Source of the DNA: Acidobacteriota bacterium
Lineage (GTDB): Bacteria; Acidobacteriota; Blastocatellia; Pyrinomonadales; Pyrinomonadaceae
Assembly (NCBI GenBank): GCA_003223935.1
Contig: QHXQ01000025.1
Location: 1-64,000, forward strand
DNA length: 64,000 bases
Direction of reading: 5' to 3'
Positions 42,827-51,270 of the stretch are shown in pieces (the stretch's first letter is position 1; each line of letters starts with the position of its first letter). Below the pieces are notes generated by a model. The model made no database searches and was not told the DNA's origin. It saw only the letters and a program-made list of their open reading frames with translations. Position numbers and translations under genes: made by a program.

Positions 42827-44614
42827 TCAGAAGCGAAACAGGGTGTCGAATTCGAGCCGATGGGTCGCGCGGTTGAGCGAGCCGGGCGGCGTAATGCCAA
42901 ATGCGCCGAGCAATCCATGCGGCCGTTGCGAGATGAGATCGGTCAAGGTCAACTGCACACGCGGATCGACCGTGTAGGTGAAACCAATCCGGTGCACGCG
43001 CACGTCCGAGCCTTGCAGAATGTCGGACAGGTTGAACGGCGTCAGCACCGCGTCCTTCTCAATGCGCATGTAGGTGTAGCCGAACTGCCAGTCGCCCGCC
43101 GCCTTGCTCTTGCCCACCTGAACCTCCGCCCACAAACCATTGTCCTCATGATTCGGCAACAGGCGATTCGCGCCGCCCGTGCCTGCGACGACCACGTCGT
43201 GCGCCTGCATGTTGTGCACGAAGTTTAAGAGAAGCGTGACGGGGAAGCGTTTGCTCTCGGTCAGATCAAGTCGCCCGATCAGATCGACGAGGTTGAAGCC
43301 GCTGCTCAAGTGGCCGTCGCGATTGACCGCGTTTGTGTTCGTGGGCGTCGCGCCGACGCTTGAGCCTGTGACGAGCGCGTCACGCGGAATGTTGATCGTG
43401 GTCGTGACGGTCTGCGCCGGTGTCGTCGCTGTCGCGGGGATCGTGAAGGTGACAGGGATTTGCAGTTGCCCACCGAAGAATTGCGCGGGCGTGATGAACT
43501 GCGTGCCTGAATAGTAGAGGTCTGCGGCCGAAAGCGTCAGCGAAGCTTGCGGCGTGAGGTCAAAACGGCCGTGCACTTGCGCGCCGTAGAGTGCGAGGTC
43601 GCGCCCCGCGCGGTGCGATTGCTCGACGCTCACGCGCCCGTCTGCGCCGAGCACGAACGCGGAGGCGCGTTCCAACATCGGCAGTTGCCACGCGACGAAG
43701 GTCAGATTTTTGAGCTTCGAGTTTTTGAAGTCGCGCGAGTAGAGTTCGTTCAACCCTTCGGGCATCACGTCCACATCAATCGTCATCTCGGTCGCGAGCC
43801 AAGGCGGCTCGAACTTGCCGGCTTGCAGGCGCAGGCCCCGCACGCGCGCGGGCTTGTAAGTGATGTAAGCCTGATCGAGGCCGAACGCTTTGCGCGTGAA
43901 AAAATCTGTGAGCGTTTGGTTGGACGAGTTAACATCCGGGTAAGTGCCCGACGCAAGACGCAAGCCCCACTGGAACTCGCGCTCACCCTTTGTGACTTCG
44001 TGCCCGAACTGCCCGCGCACGGCGAAGCGCAGCCGCACGCGCGTGCGATTGCGCGCCGACAACTCGTTGCCGAGGATTGACGGGTCGGCGCTGTTCGGCA
44101 GCGCGTTCAACTGGCCGAACTGTCCCTCGTAGCGCAGCCGCACGTCGCCGCTAAAGCTGATCGAACTGAGCAGGCCCGTCGTGATCTCGGTCGGCTTCGG
44201 CGCGCTTGCGTTTGTCGTCTGCACGCTTGCGTTCGGCGGTGCGTTCACTATCTGCCGCGCGTTTGCGCCGGTCGTCGTGTTCGGCGCACCGTCGAGCGTG
44301 TCGGTCGTCGCCACGTCGCCCGTCTTGTAGGCGGCAGACTCGACAGCCGCAGCAGGCGTCGCTTGCGCATTGCGTGCGCGCGTGAGCAGTTCTTGCAGCA
44401 GTTGCGTCTGCTCTTTGACGGTGGCGCGCAGCCGCTCAATCTCCTCGCGCTGCTCTTGCAACTGGCGGCGCACGTCGTCGAGCGGTGTGGTGGCGGCTGG
44501 AGTTGCGGGCGCGGCCGTTTCGGTTTGCGGCGCAGGCGTCTGCGCATGGCCGGCGATGGTGAGCACAACAGCGACGGCGCACACGTGCAGCGCGCGCATG
44601 ATGACATGACGCAT
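42827..44614 (-). CDS. Putative outer membrane porin with coiled-coil N-terminus
   Basis: The 595-residue protein has a signal peptide (cut near GHA-Q), an Ala/Pro/Thr-rich linker, a coiled coil (about 45-80, VRRQLQEQREEIERLRATVKEQTQLLQ), and a long beta-rich region of alternating hydrophobic residues ending in FDTLFRF, a barrel closing strand. The layout matches the 'putative porin' family and OprP-like proteins. The coiled coil may form a trimeric periplasmic base. It lies near the phosphate genes but is separated by its own terminator, so a phosphate role is only a guess. GGAAGAGG precedes ATG 44614. Confidence 0.8.
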   Translation of the reverse strand: MRHVIMRALHVCAVAVVLTIAGHAQTPAPQTETAAPATPAATTPLDDVRRQLQEQREEIERLRATVKEQTQLLQELLTRARNAQATPAAAVESAAYKTGDVATTDTLDGAPNTTTGANARQIVNAPPNASVQTTNASAPKPTEITTGLLSSISFSGDVRLRYEGQFGQLNALPNSADPSILGNELSARNRTRVRLRFAVRGQFGHEVTKGEREFQWGLRLASGTYPDVNSSNQTLTDFFTRKAFGLDQAYITYKPARVRGLRLQAGKFEPPWLATEMTIDVDVMPEGLNELYSRDFKNSKLKNLTFVAWQLPMLERASAFVLGADGRVSVEQSHRAGRDLALYGAQVHGRFDLTPQASLTLSAADLYYSGTQFITPAQFFGGQLQIPVTFTIPATATTPAQTVTTTINIPRDALVTGSSVGATPTNTNAVNRDGHLSSGFNLVDLIGRLDLTESKRFPVTLLLNFVHNMQAHDVVVAGTGGANRLLPNHEDNGLWAEVQVGKSKAAGDWQFGYTYMRIEKDAVLTPFNLSDILQGSDVRVHRIGFTYTVDPRVQLTLTDLISQRPHGLLGAFGITPPGSLNRATHRLEFDTLFRF

Positions 44615-44849
44615 GGCGAAACCTCTTCCTGTTTTTCTGGCATTGACGCCAACGGCACGTGCGGTACGCGCCGTCGGCTGTCGGTCAAGTAACGTTCACG
44701 CAAAAGCGCGGCCATCATAAATGAAGTGCGGCCGAAAGAATATCTTGCGCCGAAAGCGGCGGCGGAAATTTTTTTGTGCGCGCACGTCACTCCGCAAACG
44801 CGCCTCAGTCGCCGTGCTGGTCTGCAACTTTGTCTCATCCAACCGCCGA

Positions 44850-44884
44850 CTGCCTGCTGCCTGCTGCTTACTGCTTTCCGCCTG
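44850..44884. repeat. Heptad tract, CTGCCTG type, single arm
   Basis: Five consecutive 7-mers: CTGCCTG, CTGCCTG, CTGCTTA, CTGCTTT, CCGCCTG. No facing arm was found nearby. Confidence 0.82.
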
Positions 44885-44890
44885 CCGTAC

Positions 44891-44919
44891 TTTCCCCTTT
44901 CGCCCTTCGCCTTTATACT
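44891..44919 (+). promoter_or_regulatory. Possible promoter of the mreB-like gene
   Basis: A good -10, TATACT (44914-44919), with a poor -35, TTTCCC (44891-44896), at 17-base spacing. About 100 bases upstream of the TTG start. Confidence 0.35.
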
Positions 44920-45025
44920 GTCGGCACGCCCTGTTTCAACGGTTCTGCTCGCGCCGCCTCGATTGCTTCGAGAGCGAACAGCCCAGCGCCGGGCGTGAGG
45001 TTTCCGACGCGCACAGGGGAATAGC

Positions 45026-46150
45026 TTGGACGCTTCAGACGATATGATGGCGAAACGTTCTTACAGACGCCGGACGCCTTCGTTCTGGCACTTCGGTCGC
45101 TTGCGCGATCTGATCTCCGACTCGATGGCGATTGATATGGGATCGGCCTCGACGATCATCGCCGTCAAAGGGCGCGGCATAGTCGTGGACGAACCATCGG
45201 TCGTGGCCGTTAATAAACTGACCGGCGAAGTGGTCGCCTACGGCAGCGAAGCGCACGAAATGCAGGGGCGCGAAGCGCGCGAGGTCACGCTCGTCGCGCC
45301 GATGATGGGCGGCGTCGTCGCTGATTTTGTTTACACGGAGAAGATGCTCGATCATTTCGTCCGGCAGGCGCGCAGCGGCTTTTCGCACTTCAGTCGCCGC
45401 GCCGTGATGGGCGTGCTTGCGGGCGTGACGCACGTCGAGCAACGTGCACTGTTGACCGCCGCAGAGCACGCGCACATCGGGCGTATCTACATGGTCGAAG
45501 AAGGACTCGCCGCAGCCATCGGTGCAGGTGTGGAGATCGAAGAGGCGCGCGCCAGTTGCGTCGTTGACATCGGCGGCGACACGACCAACATCGCCATCGT
45601 CGCGCTCGGTCAGATCATCTATGCGCGGGCCGAACGGATCGGCAGCAACAACATTGATGCGGCGATTGCGGAACGCCTGCGCCGCTTTCGGGGTCTAATC
45701 ATCGGTGCGCCATCAGCAGCGCGGCTGAAGAACGAGTTGGGATCGGCGATTGAACCGGACGATCCGGCGCGCGCGCTCACGGTCAAAGGCCGCGACATAC
45801 ACACGAGCGCACCGGGCGCGATTGAGGTCACGGCCGATGAGATTTACGTCGTCACGCAGAACGTCACACGCAAGATCGCCGACGCCGTGCGCAACGCGCT
45901 CGGCGACTTGCAGCCCGAAGTGGCCGCAGACATCTATGATCGCGGCATCATCCTGACGGGCGGCGGCGCATTGCTCGAAGGCATGGACGCCTACCTGCAA
46001 CGCGAGACGAATCTAACGACCACGAGCACCGAAGAGCCACGCTACGCTATCGTCAAAGGTCTCGCGCAACTCTTCGACATCCCGCTCCTGCTCCGCCGCG
46101 TCGCCCGCAACGAGCCGTCGCTTTTGCTCGACGCGGAAGCAAGCGTATGA
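45026..46150 (+). CDS. MreB-like actin-family protein, divergent
   Basis: The 374-residue protein has the MreB fold: IDMGSASTIIAVKGRGIVVDEPSVVAV (phosphate 1), VEEGLAAAIGAG, DIGGDTTNIAIVALGQ (phosphate 2), and GIILTGGGALLEGMDAYL (adenosine). MreB filaments guide cell wall synthesis. Two features suggest a divergent paralogue: an extra basic N-terminus of about 25 residues, and DIGGDTTN where MreB has DIGGGTTE. mreC and mreD are not adjacent. TTG 45026 has AGGGGA 5 bases upstream; the in-frame ATGs at 45044 and 45047 have no ribosome site. Confidence 0.85.
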   Translation: MDASDDMMAKRSYRRRTPSFWHFGRLRDLISDSMAIDMGSASTIIAVKGRGIVVDEPSVVAVNKLTGEVVAYGSEAHEMQGREAREVTLVAPMMGGVVADFVYTEKMLDHFVRQARSGFSHFSRRAVMGVLAGVTHVEQRALLTAAEHAHIGRIYMVEEGLAAAIGAGVEIEEARASCVVDIGGDTTNIAIVALGQIIYARAERIGSNNIDAAIAERLRRFRGLIIGAPSAARLKNELGSAIEPDDPARALTVKGRDIHTSAPGAIEVTADEIYVVTQNVTRKIADAVRNALGDLQPEVAADIYDRGIILTGGGALLEGMDAYLQRETNLTTTSTEEPRYAIVKGLAQLFDIPLLLRRVARNEPSLLLDAEASV

Positions 46151-46154
46151 AAGC

Positions 46155-46234
46155 AGTGCCGAGTGACAAGTGGCGAGTGACAAGCAAGCACAAGTCTTTA
46201 ACTCGTCACTTGTCACTCGGCACTCGTCATTGTC
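46155..46234. repeat. Inverted heptad array, GAGTGAC type, against a start codon
   Basis: Left arm 46155-46184 (GAGTGAC, AAGTGGC, GAGTGAC) pairs with 46202-46234; 46156-46177 and 46202-46223 match with one mismatch in 22. The right arm ends three bases before the ATG of the site-2 protease gene, which has no Shine-Dalgarno. The left arm begins 4 bases after the mreB-like stop. Confidence 0.9.
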
Positions 46235-46237
46235 TTT

Positions 46238-47368
46238 ATGAGTCTGCTCCAAATTCTGCATCGGCAAGTGCGCGTGGCGCGCGTGTTTGGGATTCCGGTG
46301 CGGATTGACTATCGCTGGTTCATCGTCTTCGCGCTGAGCGTGTGGGTCATCGCCATGAACTTCGAGCAAGGCACGACCACGACGCGCACGGTCAGCGTGC
46401 CGACGCCCATCGCTTGGCTCGCGGGCATCTTGACGACGCTGGCGCTCTTTCTCTCACTCTTCGGTCATGAGCTATCGCACGCCCTAGTCGCGCGGCTTGA
46501 AGGCATCGGGATCGAAGAGATCGTGCTGCACCCGTTCGGCGGGCTAACACGCATGCAGCGCGAGCCGGATAATCCGCGCGCGGAGTTTCGCATCGCCATT
46601 GCTGGCCCCGCATCGAGTTTTCTCTTCGGCGTCGTCGCCTTCGCCGCGATGAGTCTTGCGACGGCCGGCCAATACTTCACATTTGCCGCCGGTTGCTTCA
46701 TCGTCGGCTTCTGGAATCTGTTGTTGGCAGTCTCAAACCTGCTGCCCGGTTATCCGCTCGACGGCGGGCGCGTGCTGCGCGCGTTCCTGTGGCACAGAAG
46801 CGGGCGACTTGATGAAGCGACGCGCATCGCCAGTCTCGGCGGCCAAGTGATCGCCGGCCTACTCATCGTCTTCGGCATCTTCATCTACGTCAGAACCGGC
46901 GACATGTTCATGGGCTTCTGGGCCGTGCTCGTCGGCATCTTTCTATGGGATGCGGCGCGCTCGCTGATGCGCGCCTATGGTGTTCAGCCTGCACGCACTG
47001 TCGCCGACGTGATGACCGCGCCCTTCTCGATTGAGCCGGACACGCTCGTCAGCCATTTCATTGACGCGGTGCTGCCGGTGCACCGGCAAGAAGCCGTGCC
47101 GGTCGCGCGTCATCAACGTCTGCACGGCATACTCACACTCGCCGATTTGAAAAAACTCCCGCGCGAAGCGTGGCACAAGACGCGCGTCGCAGACGTGATG
47201 CGCCCGGTTGACAAGCGCCTGTTCGTCGCGCCAACAACATCGCTCGCACGCGCCGCCGACTTGATGCGCCATAACGGCGCGGGCGCGCTTGCCGTCATCA
47301 ACGACGCGGGCGAACTCGTCGGCTTCCTCCAGCCCGGTCGTTTGAAACGGCGCGAAGCAAGCAAGTAA
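46238..47368 (+). CDS. Site-2-protease-type M50 metallopeptidase with CBS pair
   Basis: The 376-residue integral membrane protein has zinc motif HELSH (in LFGHELSHALVAR, about residue 77) and the third ligand in NLLPGYPLDGGRVLRAFLW, within about five membrane helices, then a tandem CBS domain (about 255-375, VADVMTAPFSIEPDTLV and VADVMRPVDKRLFVAP). This is the SpoIVFB/S2P-CBS arrangement, where CBS domains sense nucleotides and control intramembrane proteolysis. c-di-AMP or ATP sensing is possible, given cdaA nearby, but is only inference. The start lacks a Shine-Dalgarno. Confidence 0.9.
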   Translation: MSLLQILHRQVRVARVFGIPVRIDYRWFIVFALSVWVIAMNFEQGTTTTRTVSVPTPIAWLAGILTTLALFLSLFGHELSHALVARLEGIGIEEIVLHPFGGLTRMQREPDNPRAEFRIAIAGPASSFLFGVVAFAAMSLATAGQYFTFAAGCFIVGFWNLLLAVSNLLPGYPLDGGRVLRAFLWHRSGRLDEATRIASLGGQVIAGLLIVFGIFIYVRTGDMFMGFWAVLVGIFLWDAARSLMRAYGVQPARTVADVMTAPFSIEPDTLVSHFIDAVLPVHRQEAVPVARHQRLHGILTLADLKKLPREAWHKTRVADVMRPVDKRLFVAPTTSLARAADLMRHNGAGALAVINDAGELVGFLQPGRLKRREASK

Positions 47369-47435
47369 ACTCTCCCCGAAAAATCCCGACTACAAGCGCG
47401 CGCCACATCGCGTGTCGAACGCACCGCATCCGTTG

Positions 47436-47464
47436 TTGCGTTAAGCCATTTCTTACCGCATAAT
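47436..47464 (+). promoter_or_regulatory. Promoter of the cdaA block
   Basis: -35 TTGCGT (47436-47441), 17-base spacer, -10 CATAAT (47459-47464). The leader to GTG 47554 is about 83 bases. The same -35 hexamer precedes the small RNA at 51063. Confidence 0.65.
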
Positions 47465-47553
47465 CGGCGCGGAGGCGTGTAAATCTAACCGGCTGAGGCC
47501 GACTGTGTTGATGCCGACGTATCCGCGCCGCAGGCGAAAGAGAACTGAAGATC

Positions 47554-48423
47554 GTGCTACTGTTCGCGCCATACACCGAGTACATGGAGCGACTGCGCGA
47601 GTCCCGCAATGTGCTGGACTTGGTGCTGGTCTTCGTCCTCGTCTATGCGGTCTTGAAACTCCTGCGCGGCACGCGCGCCGTGCCCATGGCCGCCGGCATC
47701 GCCGCCTTCGCGCTGCTCTACTGGCTCGCGCTCCGCTACGATCTCGCCACGCTCGAATACGTCTTGCGCGGCGTCTTGCTCTACTTGCCGATCCTGATCA
47801 TCGTGCTCTTTCAATCTGAGATTCGACAGGCGTTCATCTCGCTCGGCAATCGCATACGCCTGCCACTGCTCACACGCCAACGCGGCCAGTTCGGCGAAGG
47901 CGTCTATGATGAGATCGTGCTCGCCGCCACGACGCTCGCTTCAACGAAGACCGGCGCGCTCGTCGTGATTGAGCGGGGCATCGGTTTGAAAAATGTCGTT
48001 GATGGCGGCGTGCGGCTCGACGCTGAACTCAGTTACGATCTGCTCGTCACGATCTTCAATCCGACGACGCCGCTACATGACGGCGCGGTGGTCGTGCGTC
48101 GGCATCGCATCGCGGCGGCGGCGTGTTTCTTGCCGCTCACTTTGAACCCGCGTCTCTCGAAAGACCTCGGCACGCGCCACCGCGCCGCCATCGGCATCAC
48201 CGAAGACACGGACGCCGTCGCCGTCGTCGTCTCCGAAGAGACCGGTCTCATCTCCTTCGTCCAGCGCGGCGAAATCCGGCGCGGTCTCGACGCCACACAA
48301 CTACGCACCGCCATTCTCAGCGCGCTCGAAGTGTCTCCGCGCAGAGAAGAGAAGAAGCAAGAGAAGAAACAAGCCGCGCCGGTTGAAGCTGAAACTGAAC
48401 GGAACGAAGTCGTTTCAATGTGA
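47554..48423 (+). CDS. cdaA: Diadenylate cyclase (c-di-AMP synthase), CdaA type
   Basis: Condenses two ATP into cyclic di-AMP. The 289-residue protein has three N-terminal helices (about 18-85) and a DisA_N catalytic domain with the two defining motifs DGA (in PLHDGAVVVRRHRI) and RHR (in GTRHRAAIGITEDTD). The C-terminal 30 residues are Glu/Lys-rich. The order cdaA-ybbR-glmM is the same as in Firmicutes, where CdaA, CdaR and GlmM form a regulatory complex tying cell wall precursor supply to c-di-AMP. GTG 47554 is the best supported start but lacks a strong ribosome site. Confidence 0.93.
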   Translation: MLLFAPYTEYMERLRESRNVLDLVLVFVLVYAVLKLLRGTRAVPMAAGIAAFALLYWLALRYDLATLEYVLRGVLLYLPILIIVLFQSEIRQAFISLGNRIRLPLLTRQRGQFGEGVYDEIVLAATTLASTKTGALVVIERGIGLKNVVDGGVRLDAELSYDLLVTIFNPTTPLHDGAVVVRRHRIAAAACFLPLTLNPRLSKDLGTRHRAAIGITEDTDAVAVVVSEETGLISFVQRGEIRRGLDATQLRTAILSALEVSPRREEKKQEKKQAAPVEAETERNEVVSM

Positions 48424-48427
48424 AGAG

Positions 48428-48508
48428 CAGTGGTCAGTGGTCGGTGGTCAGTGATCAGTTAAAAACTGTCTGTCACTGATCACTGACCACTGACTACTGA
48501 CCACTGTC
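48428..48508. repeat. Inverted heptad array, CAGTGGT type, against a start codon
   Basis: Left arm 48428-48459: CAGTGGT, CAGTGGT, CGGTGGT, CAGTGAT, CAGT. Right arm 48475-48508 is complementary with two mismatches in 32. The loop is 15 bases. The arm ends two bases before the ybbR ATG, which has no Shine-Dalgarno. This is the longest heptad hairpin in the window, inside the cdaA-ybbR-glmM block. Confidence 0.93.
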
Positions 48509-48510
48509 TT

Positions 48511-49488
48511 ATGACTCTCCGCGATCTCGAAAAAGATGCCGCTTTGGTCGGCCGCAGGTGGCTGCGCGAGTTGCTGTTCGAGGATTGGGGCATGAAGTTG
48601 CTCGCGCTCGCCATCACGTTCGCGCTGTGGTGGGCTGTGACGGGGCAACGCACGCCTTCGTCGCTGCCCTTGCGCCATGTGCCGCTCGTGCTCATTCCGC
48701 CGAGCGACATGGAGATCAGCAACGACCTGCGCGAAGAGGTGGATGTGACCTTGCGCGGCAGCCAGCACGCGCTCGGCATGATCAAGTCGGACGAGATCGC
48801 GATCAGGTACGACGCCAGCGCCTTGCAACCCGGCATGCACCTCCTCCGGCTCGCGCCGCAGAACGTCTCGCTGCAATTGCCTGAAGGCGTCAACCCTGAG
48901 AGTGTCCAGATCGAACGGATCGAACCGAACAGCGTTAAGCTGCAACTCGAACGACGCATCGAGCGCGAGTTCGTCGTGACTGTGCCGACTGTGGGCACAC
49001 CAGCAGCGGGCTACGAGTTGGTCGGCGTGGCGTCTGTGCCGAACCGCGTGCGCGTGCGCGGCCCTGAAAGCCACGTCAACGCTTTGCAGAAGGTGCAGAC
49101 CGAGCCGGTCTCTGCTGACGGGCGCGCTGAGAGCTTCGCCGTCAAGCAAGTGGTTGTGGACATTCCCGACCCAAAGGTCGTGCCCGTGAGCGACACGGCG
49201 GTTGACGTGCAAGTGCAGATCGGCGAAGCGCGCGAGGATAAGACTTTGCCCGGCGTCTTGGTGCAACCGGCTGCGGACGATGCAGGCACGCCGCAGCCCA
49301 CGCACGCCGCCGTCACCTTGCGCGGCCCGCGCTCCGTAGTCGAAGGCTTGCGCGCCGCCGACATAAAACTGCTGCTCGACGTGACGCCCGACGGCACACT
49401 CAAACCGCGTCTCCAACTCCCGCCCGGCCGCGACGAGCGCGTCGAACTCGTCTCGACCAATCCGGCAGAGTTCACGATCAAAAAATGA
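48511..49488 (+). CDS. YbbR-domain protein (CdaR-like)
   Basis: The 325-residue protein has one N-terminal membrane helix (about 24-46, WGMKLLALAITFALWWAVTG) and three or so extracytoplasmic YbbR repeats (for example VEVDVTLRGSQHALGMIKSDEIAIRYDAS and VGVASVPNRVRVRGPESHVNALQKV). In Firmicutes CdaR binds CdaA and modulates its activity. Gene order supports the same here. The stop overlaps the glmM start by 4 bases (ATGA), so glmM translation is coupled. Confidence 0.9.
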   Translation: MTLRDLEKDAALVGRRWLRELLFEDWGMKLLALAITFALWWAVTGQRTPSSLPLRHVPLVLIPPSDMEISNDLREEVDVTLRGSQHALGMIKSDEIAIRYDASALQPGMHLLRLAPQNVSLQLPEGVNPESVQIERIEPNSVKLQLERRIEREFVVTVPTVGTPAAGYELVGVASVPNRVRVRGPESHVNALQKVQTEPVSADGRAESFAVKQVVVDIPDPKVVPVSDTAVDVQVQIGEAREDKTLPGVLVQPAADDAGTPQPTHAAVTLRGPRSVVEGLRAADIKLLLDVTPDGTLKPRLQLPPGRDERVELVSTNPAEFTIKK

Positions 49489-50873
49489 AACGACTCTTTG
49501 GCACGGACGGGATGCGCGGCGCGGCCGGCAGTTTCCCTCTGGACGCGGACACGATCTGGACAACGGGCCATTCGCTCGCGCGCCATCTCACCGCGCAGAC
49601 GGGACCTGCGCCGCGCATCGTTACGGGCCGCGATACGCGCGAGTCGGGCGCTTGGCTGGAAGCGGCGCTCATCGCAGGCGCACGCGCGGCCGGCGCGCTC
49701 TGTGAGTCGGCCGGCGTTATCACGACGCCCGGCGTGGCCTTTCTCACACGCACGCTGCCTGCGGACGCGGGCGTCGTCATCAGCGCCTCGCACAATCCAT
49801 TTCAAGATAACGGCATCAAAATCTTCGCGCCGACGGGCCGCAAACTCGACGACACAACCGAGCGGCTCATCGAAGCCGACATCTACGCCGCACGCGAGCG
49901 CACCGACACGCACGAAGTTGCGCAGCGACACAACGCGCCATTTCAGTCTGATGAGATCGAGGCGGACGCTCATGCAGTCGCTCTGCGCGCACGCTATCTT
50001 GATTATCTCGTCAACGAAATCGGCGCAGGTCTGCGCCTTGATGATCTGATACTCGTCATGGATTGCGCGCACGGCGCGGCGTTCGAGTTAGCGCCCGCGC
50101 TCTGCGCGCGGCTCGGCGCGCAGGTCGTCGCCGTTGGCATCACACCGGACGGGCGCAATATCAACCGCGAATGTGGTTCGCTCTATGTCGAGCGACTGCG
50201 CGAGCGGGTCGTCGCTGCGGGCGCACATCTCGGCGTCGCATTCGACGGCGACGCAGACCGCGCGCTCTTCGTGGATGCGCGCGGCACGGTCGTTGATGGC
50301 GACGCCACGCTCTGGGTCATGGCGCAACAGATGTCGGCGCGCGGTGAGTTGAAAAATAATCTGGTCGTGGCGACAGTGATGAGCAACATCGGGCTTGAGT
50401 CGGCGTTAAAGAGTCGCGGCATAGAATTGCGGCGCACGGACGTGGGCGACAAGTACGTGCTCGAAGAGTTGCTGCGCACTGGTGCAAGTCTCGGCGGCGA
50501 ACAGTCCGGGCACATCATCTTCCCGCGCCTGAGTCTCGCGGGCGACGGCCTCGTCACAACTCTTTGTCTGCTGCGCGCGATGCGCGAATCGAGCCGGCAC
50601 TTGCATGAACTGACCGCAGGCTTCACGCGCTACCCGCAGGTGCTCGTCAACGTGCGCGTCGGCGAGAAGCGCCCGTTCGCGGACGTGCCGGAGATCGCGC
50701 GAGCAGTACGCGCGACCGAAAAGGAACTCGGCGATAGGGGCCGCCTGCTGCTTCGCTACTCCGGCACTGAACCACTCGCGCGCGTCATGATCGAGGGCCA
50801 ACGCCAAGACGAGATCGAACGTCTCGCCCAAGCGCTCGCCCGCATCATCCAAACTGCGCTCGGCGCAAAGTAA
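49485..50873 (+). CDS. glmM: Phosphoglucosamine mutase
   Basis: Converts glucosamine-6-phosphate to glucosamine-1-phosphate for UDP-GlcNAc and cell wall synthesis. The 462-residue protein has the phosphoserine loop VVISASHNPFQDNGIKIF, the metal loop FDGDADRALF, the sugar-specificity region GEQSGHIIF, and the C-terminal phosphate-binding RYSGTEPLARVMIEG. Complete and canonical. It is the last gene of the c-di-AMP block; a promoter and small RNA follow. Confidence 0.95.
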   Translation: MKRLFGTDGMRGAAGSFPLDADTIWTTGHSLARHLTAQTGPAPRIVTGRDTRESGAWLEAALIAGARAAGALCESAGVITTPGVAFLTRTLPADAGVVISASHNPFQDNGIKIFAPTGRKLDDTTERLIEADIYAARERTDTHEVAQRHNAPFQSDEIEADAHAVALRARYLDYLVNEIGAGLRLDDLILVMDCAHGAAFELAPALCARLGAQVVAVGITPDGRNINRECGSLYVERLRERVVAAGAHLGVAFDGDADRALFVDARGTVVDGDATLWVMAQQMSARGELKNNLVVATVMSNIGLESALKSRGIELRRTDVGDKYVLEELLRTGASLGGEQSGHIIFPRLSLAGDGLVTTLCLLRAMRESSRHLHELTAGFTRYPQVLVNVRVGEKRPFADVPEIARAVRATEKELGDRGRLLLRYSGTEPLARVMIEGQRQDEIERLAQALARIIQTALGAK

Positions 50874-51026
50874 AAACGGGAGTGACGTGAAAACTTTACG
50901 TGGCTCAGCGCGCAACTTTTACACGCAGCATGCCTCTTCGCGCCTCTGCACTTGAGTTTAAAGCGGCGCGATAGTTGCGAAAGCTCAATAAAAATGCGAC
51001 TCAAGTGAAGTTTGCGGCAACTTCGG

Positions 51027-51056
51027 TTGCGTGGCATGAGCATTGCGAGCTATATT
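51027..51056 (+). promoter_or_regulatory. Promoter for the small RNA candidate
   Basis: -35 TTGCGT (51027-51032), 18-base spacer, -10 TATATT (51051-51056). A UUCG-capped hairpin (GCAAC/GTTGC) overlaps the -35 and might belong to the end of the glmM transcript. Confidence 0.55.
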
Positions 51057-51062
51057 GTGGGG

Positions 51063-51176
51063 CAAGAGAGACGGTTGGTGGATCCTCCGTCTCAGTGGTT
51101 GCTGGGGTGAGGACAGTAACCACGAATTAGATCAGGTGCAGTAGTCTCCAAGATTGCTGCACCTGTTCTTTTTTGT
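51063..51176 (+). ncRNA. Candidate small RNA of about 110 bases, three hairpins
   Basis: Between glmM and the next gene, a promoter and an intrinsic terminator bracket about 110 bases with no ORF. Almost all of it pairs: GAGACGG/CCGTCTC (51068-51074, 51087-51093), a 10-bp stem GTGGTT-G-CTG/CAG-T-AACCAC with one G-U pair (51095-51104, 51114-51123), then the terminator hairpin. I recognise no family; it lacks the SRP RNA GGAAG tetraloop motif. It could instead be a cis-acting leader for the downstream gene, but the terminator precedes that start by about 95 bases. Confidence 0.65.
51134..51174 (+). terminator. Intrinsic terminator of the small RNA
   Basis: AGGTGCAG (51134-51141) pairs with CTGCACCT (51157-51164), followed by GTTC and six T. 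Plus strand. Confidence 0.88.
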
Positions 51177-51245
51177 CAATGGTCAGTTGTCCGTAAATTT
51201 CAGCATTCAACTAGCGCAACAAAAACAACTGACCACTGACCATTG
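51177..51245. repeat. Inverted heptad array, CAATGGT/CAGTTGT type
   Basis: Left arm 51177-51190 (CAATGGTCAGTTGT) faces a right arm 51225-51245 (ACAACTG, ACCACTG, ACCATTG) that has one extra 7-mer. It lies directly after the small RNA terminator, upstream of the peptidase-like gene. Confidence 0.78.
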
Positions 51246-51270
51246 GCAGTTTTTATTGTATGTTTAGCTG

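Larger units (their letters stand above)
44615..45025. other. Divergent spacer between porin and mreB-like genes
   Basis: 411 bases with no supported gene. It holds the single-arm heptad tract at 44850-44884, a -10-like TATGAT for the porin direction (44714-44719, minus strand) and the mreB-side -10 at 44914. An A/T-rich patch with a T run lies at 44767-44775. Confidence 0.5.
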
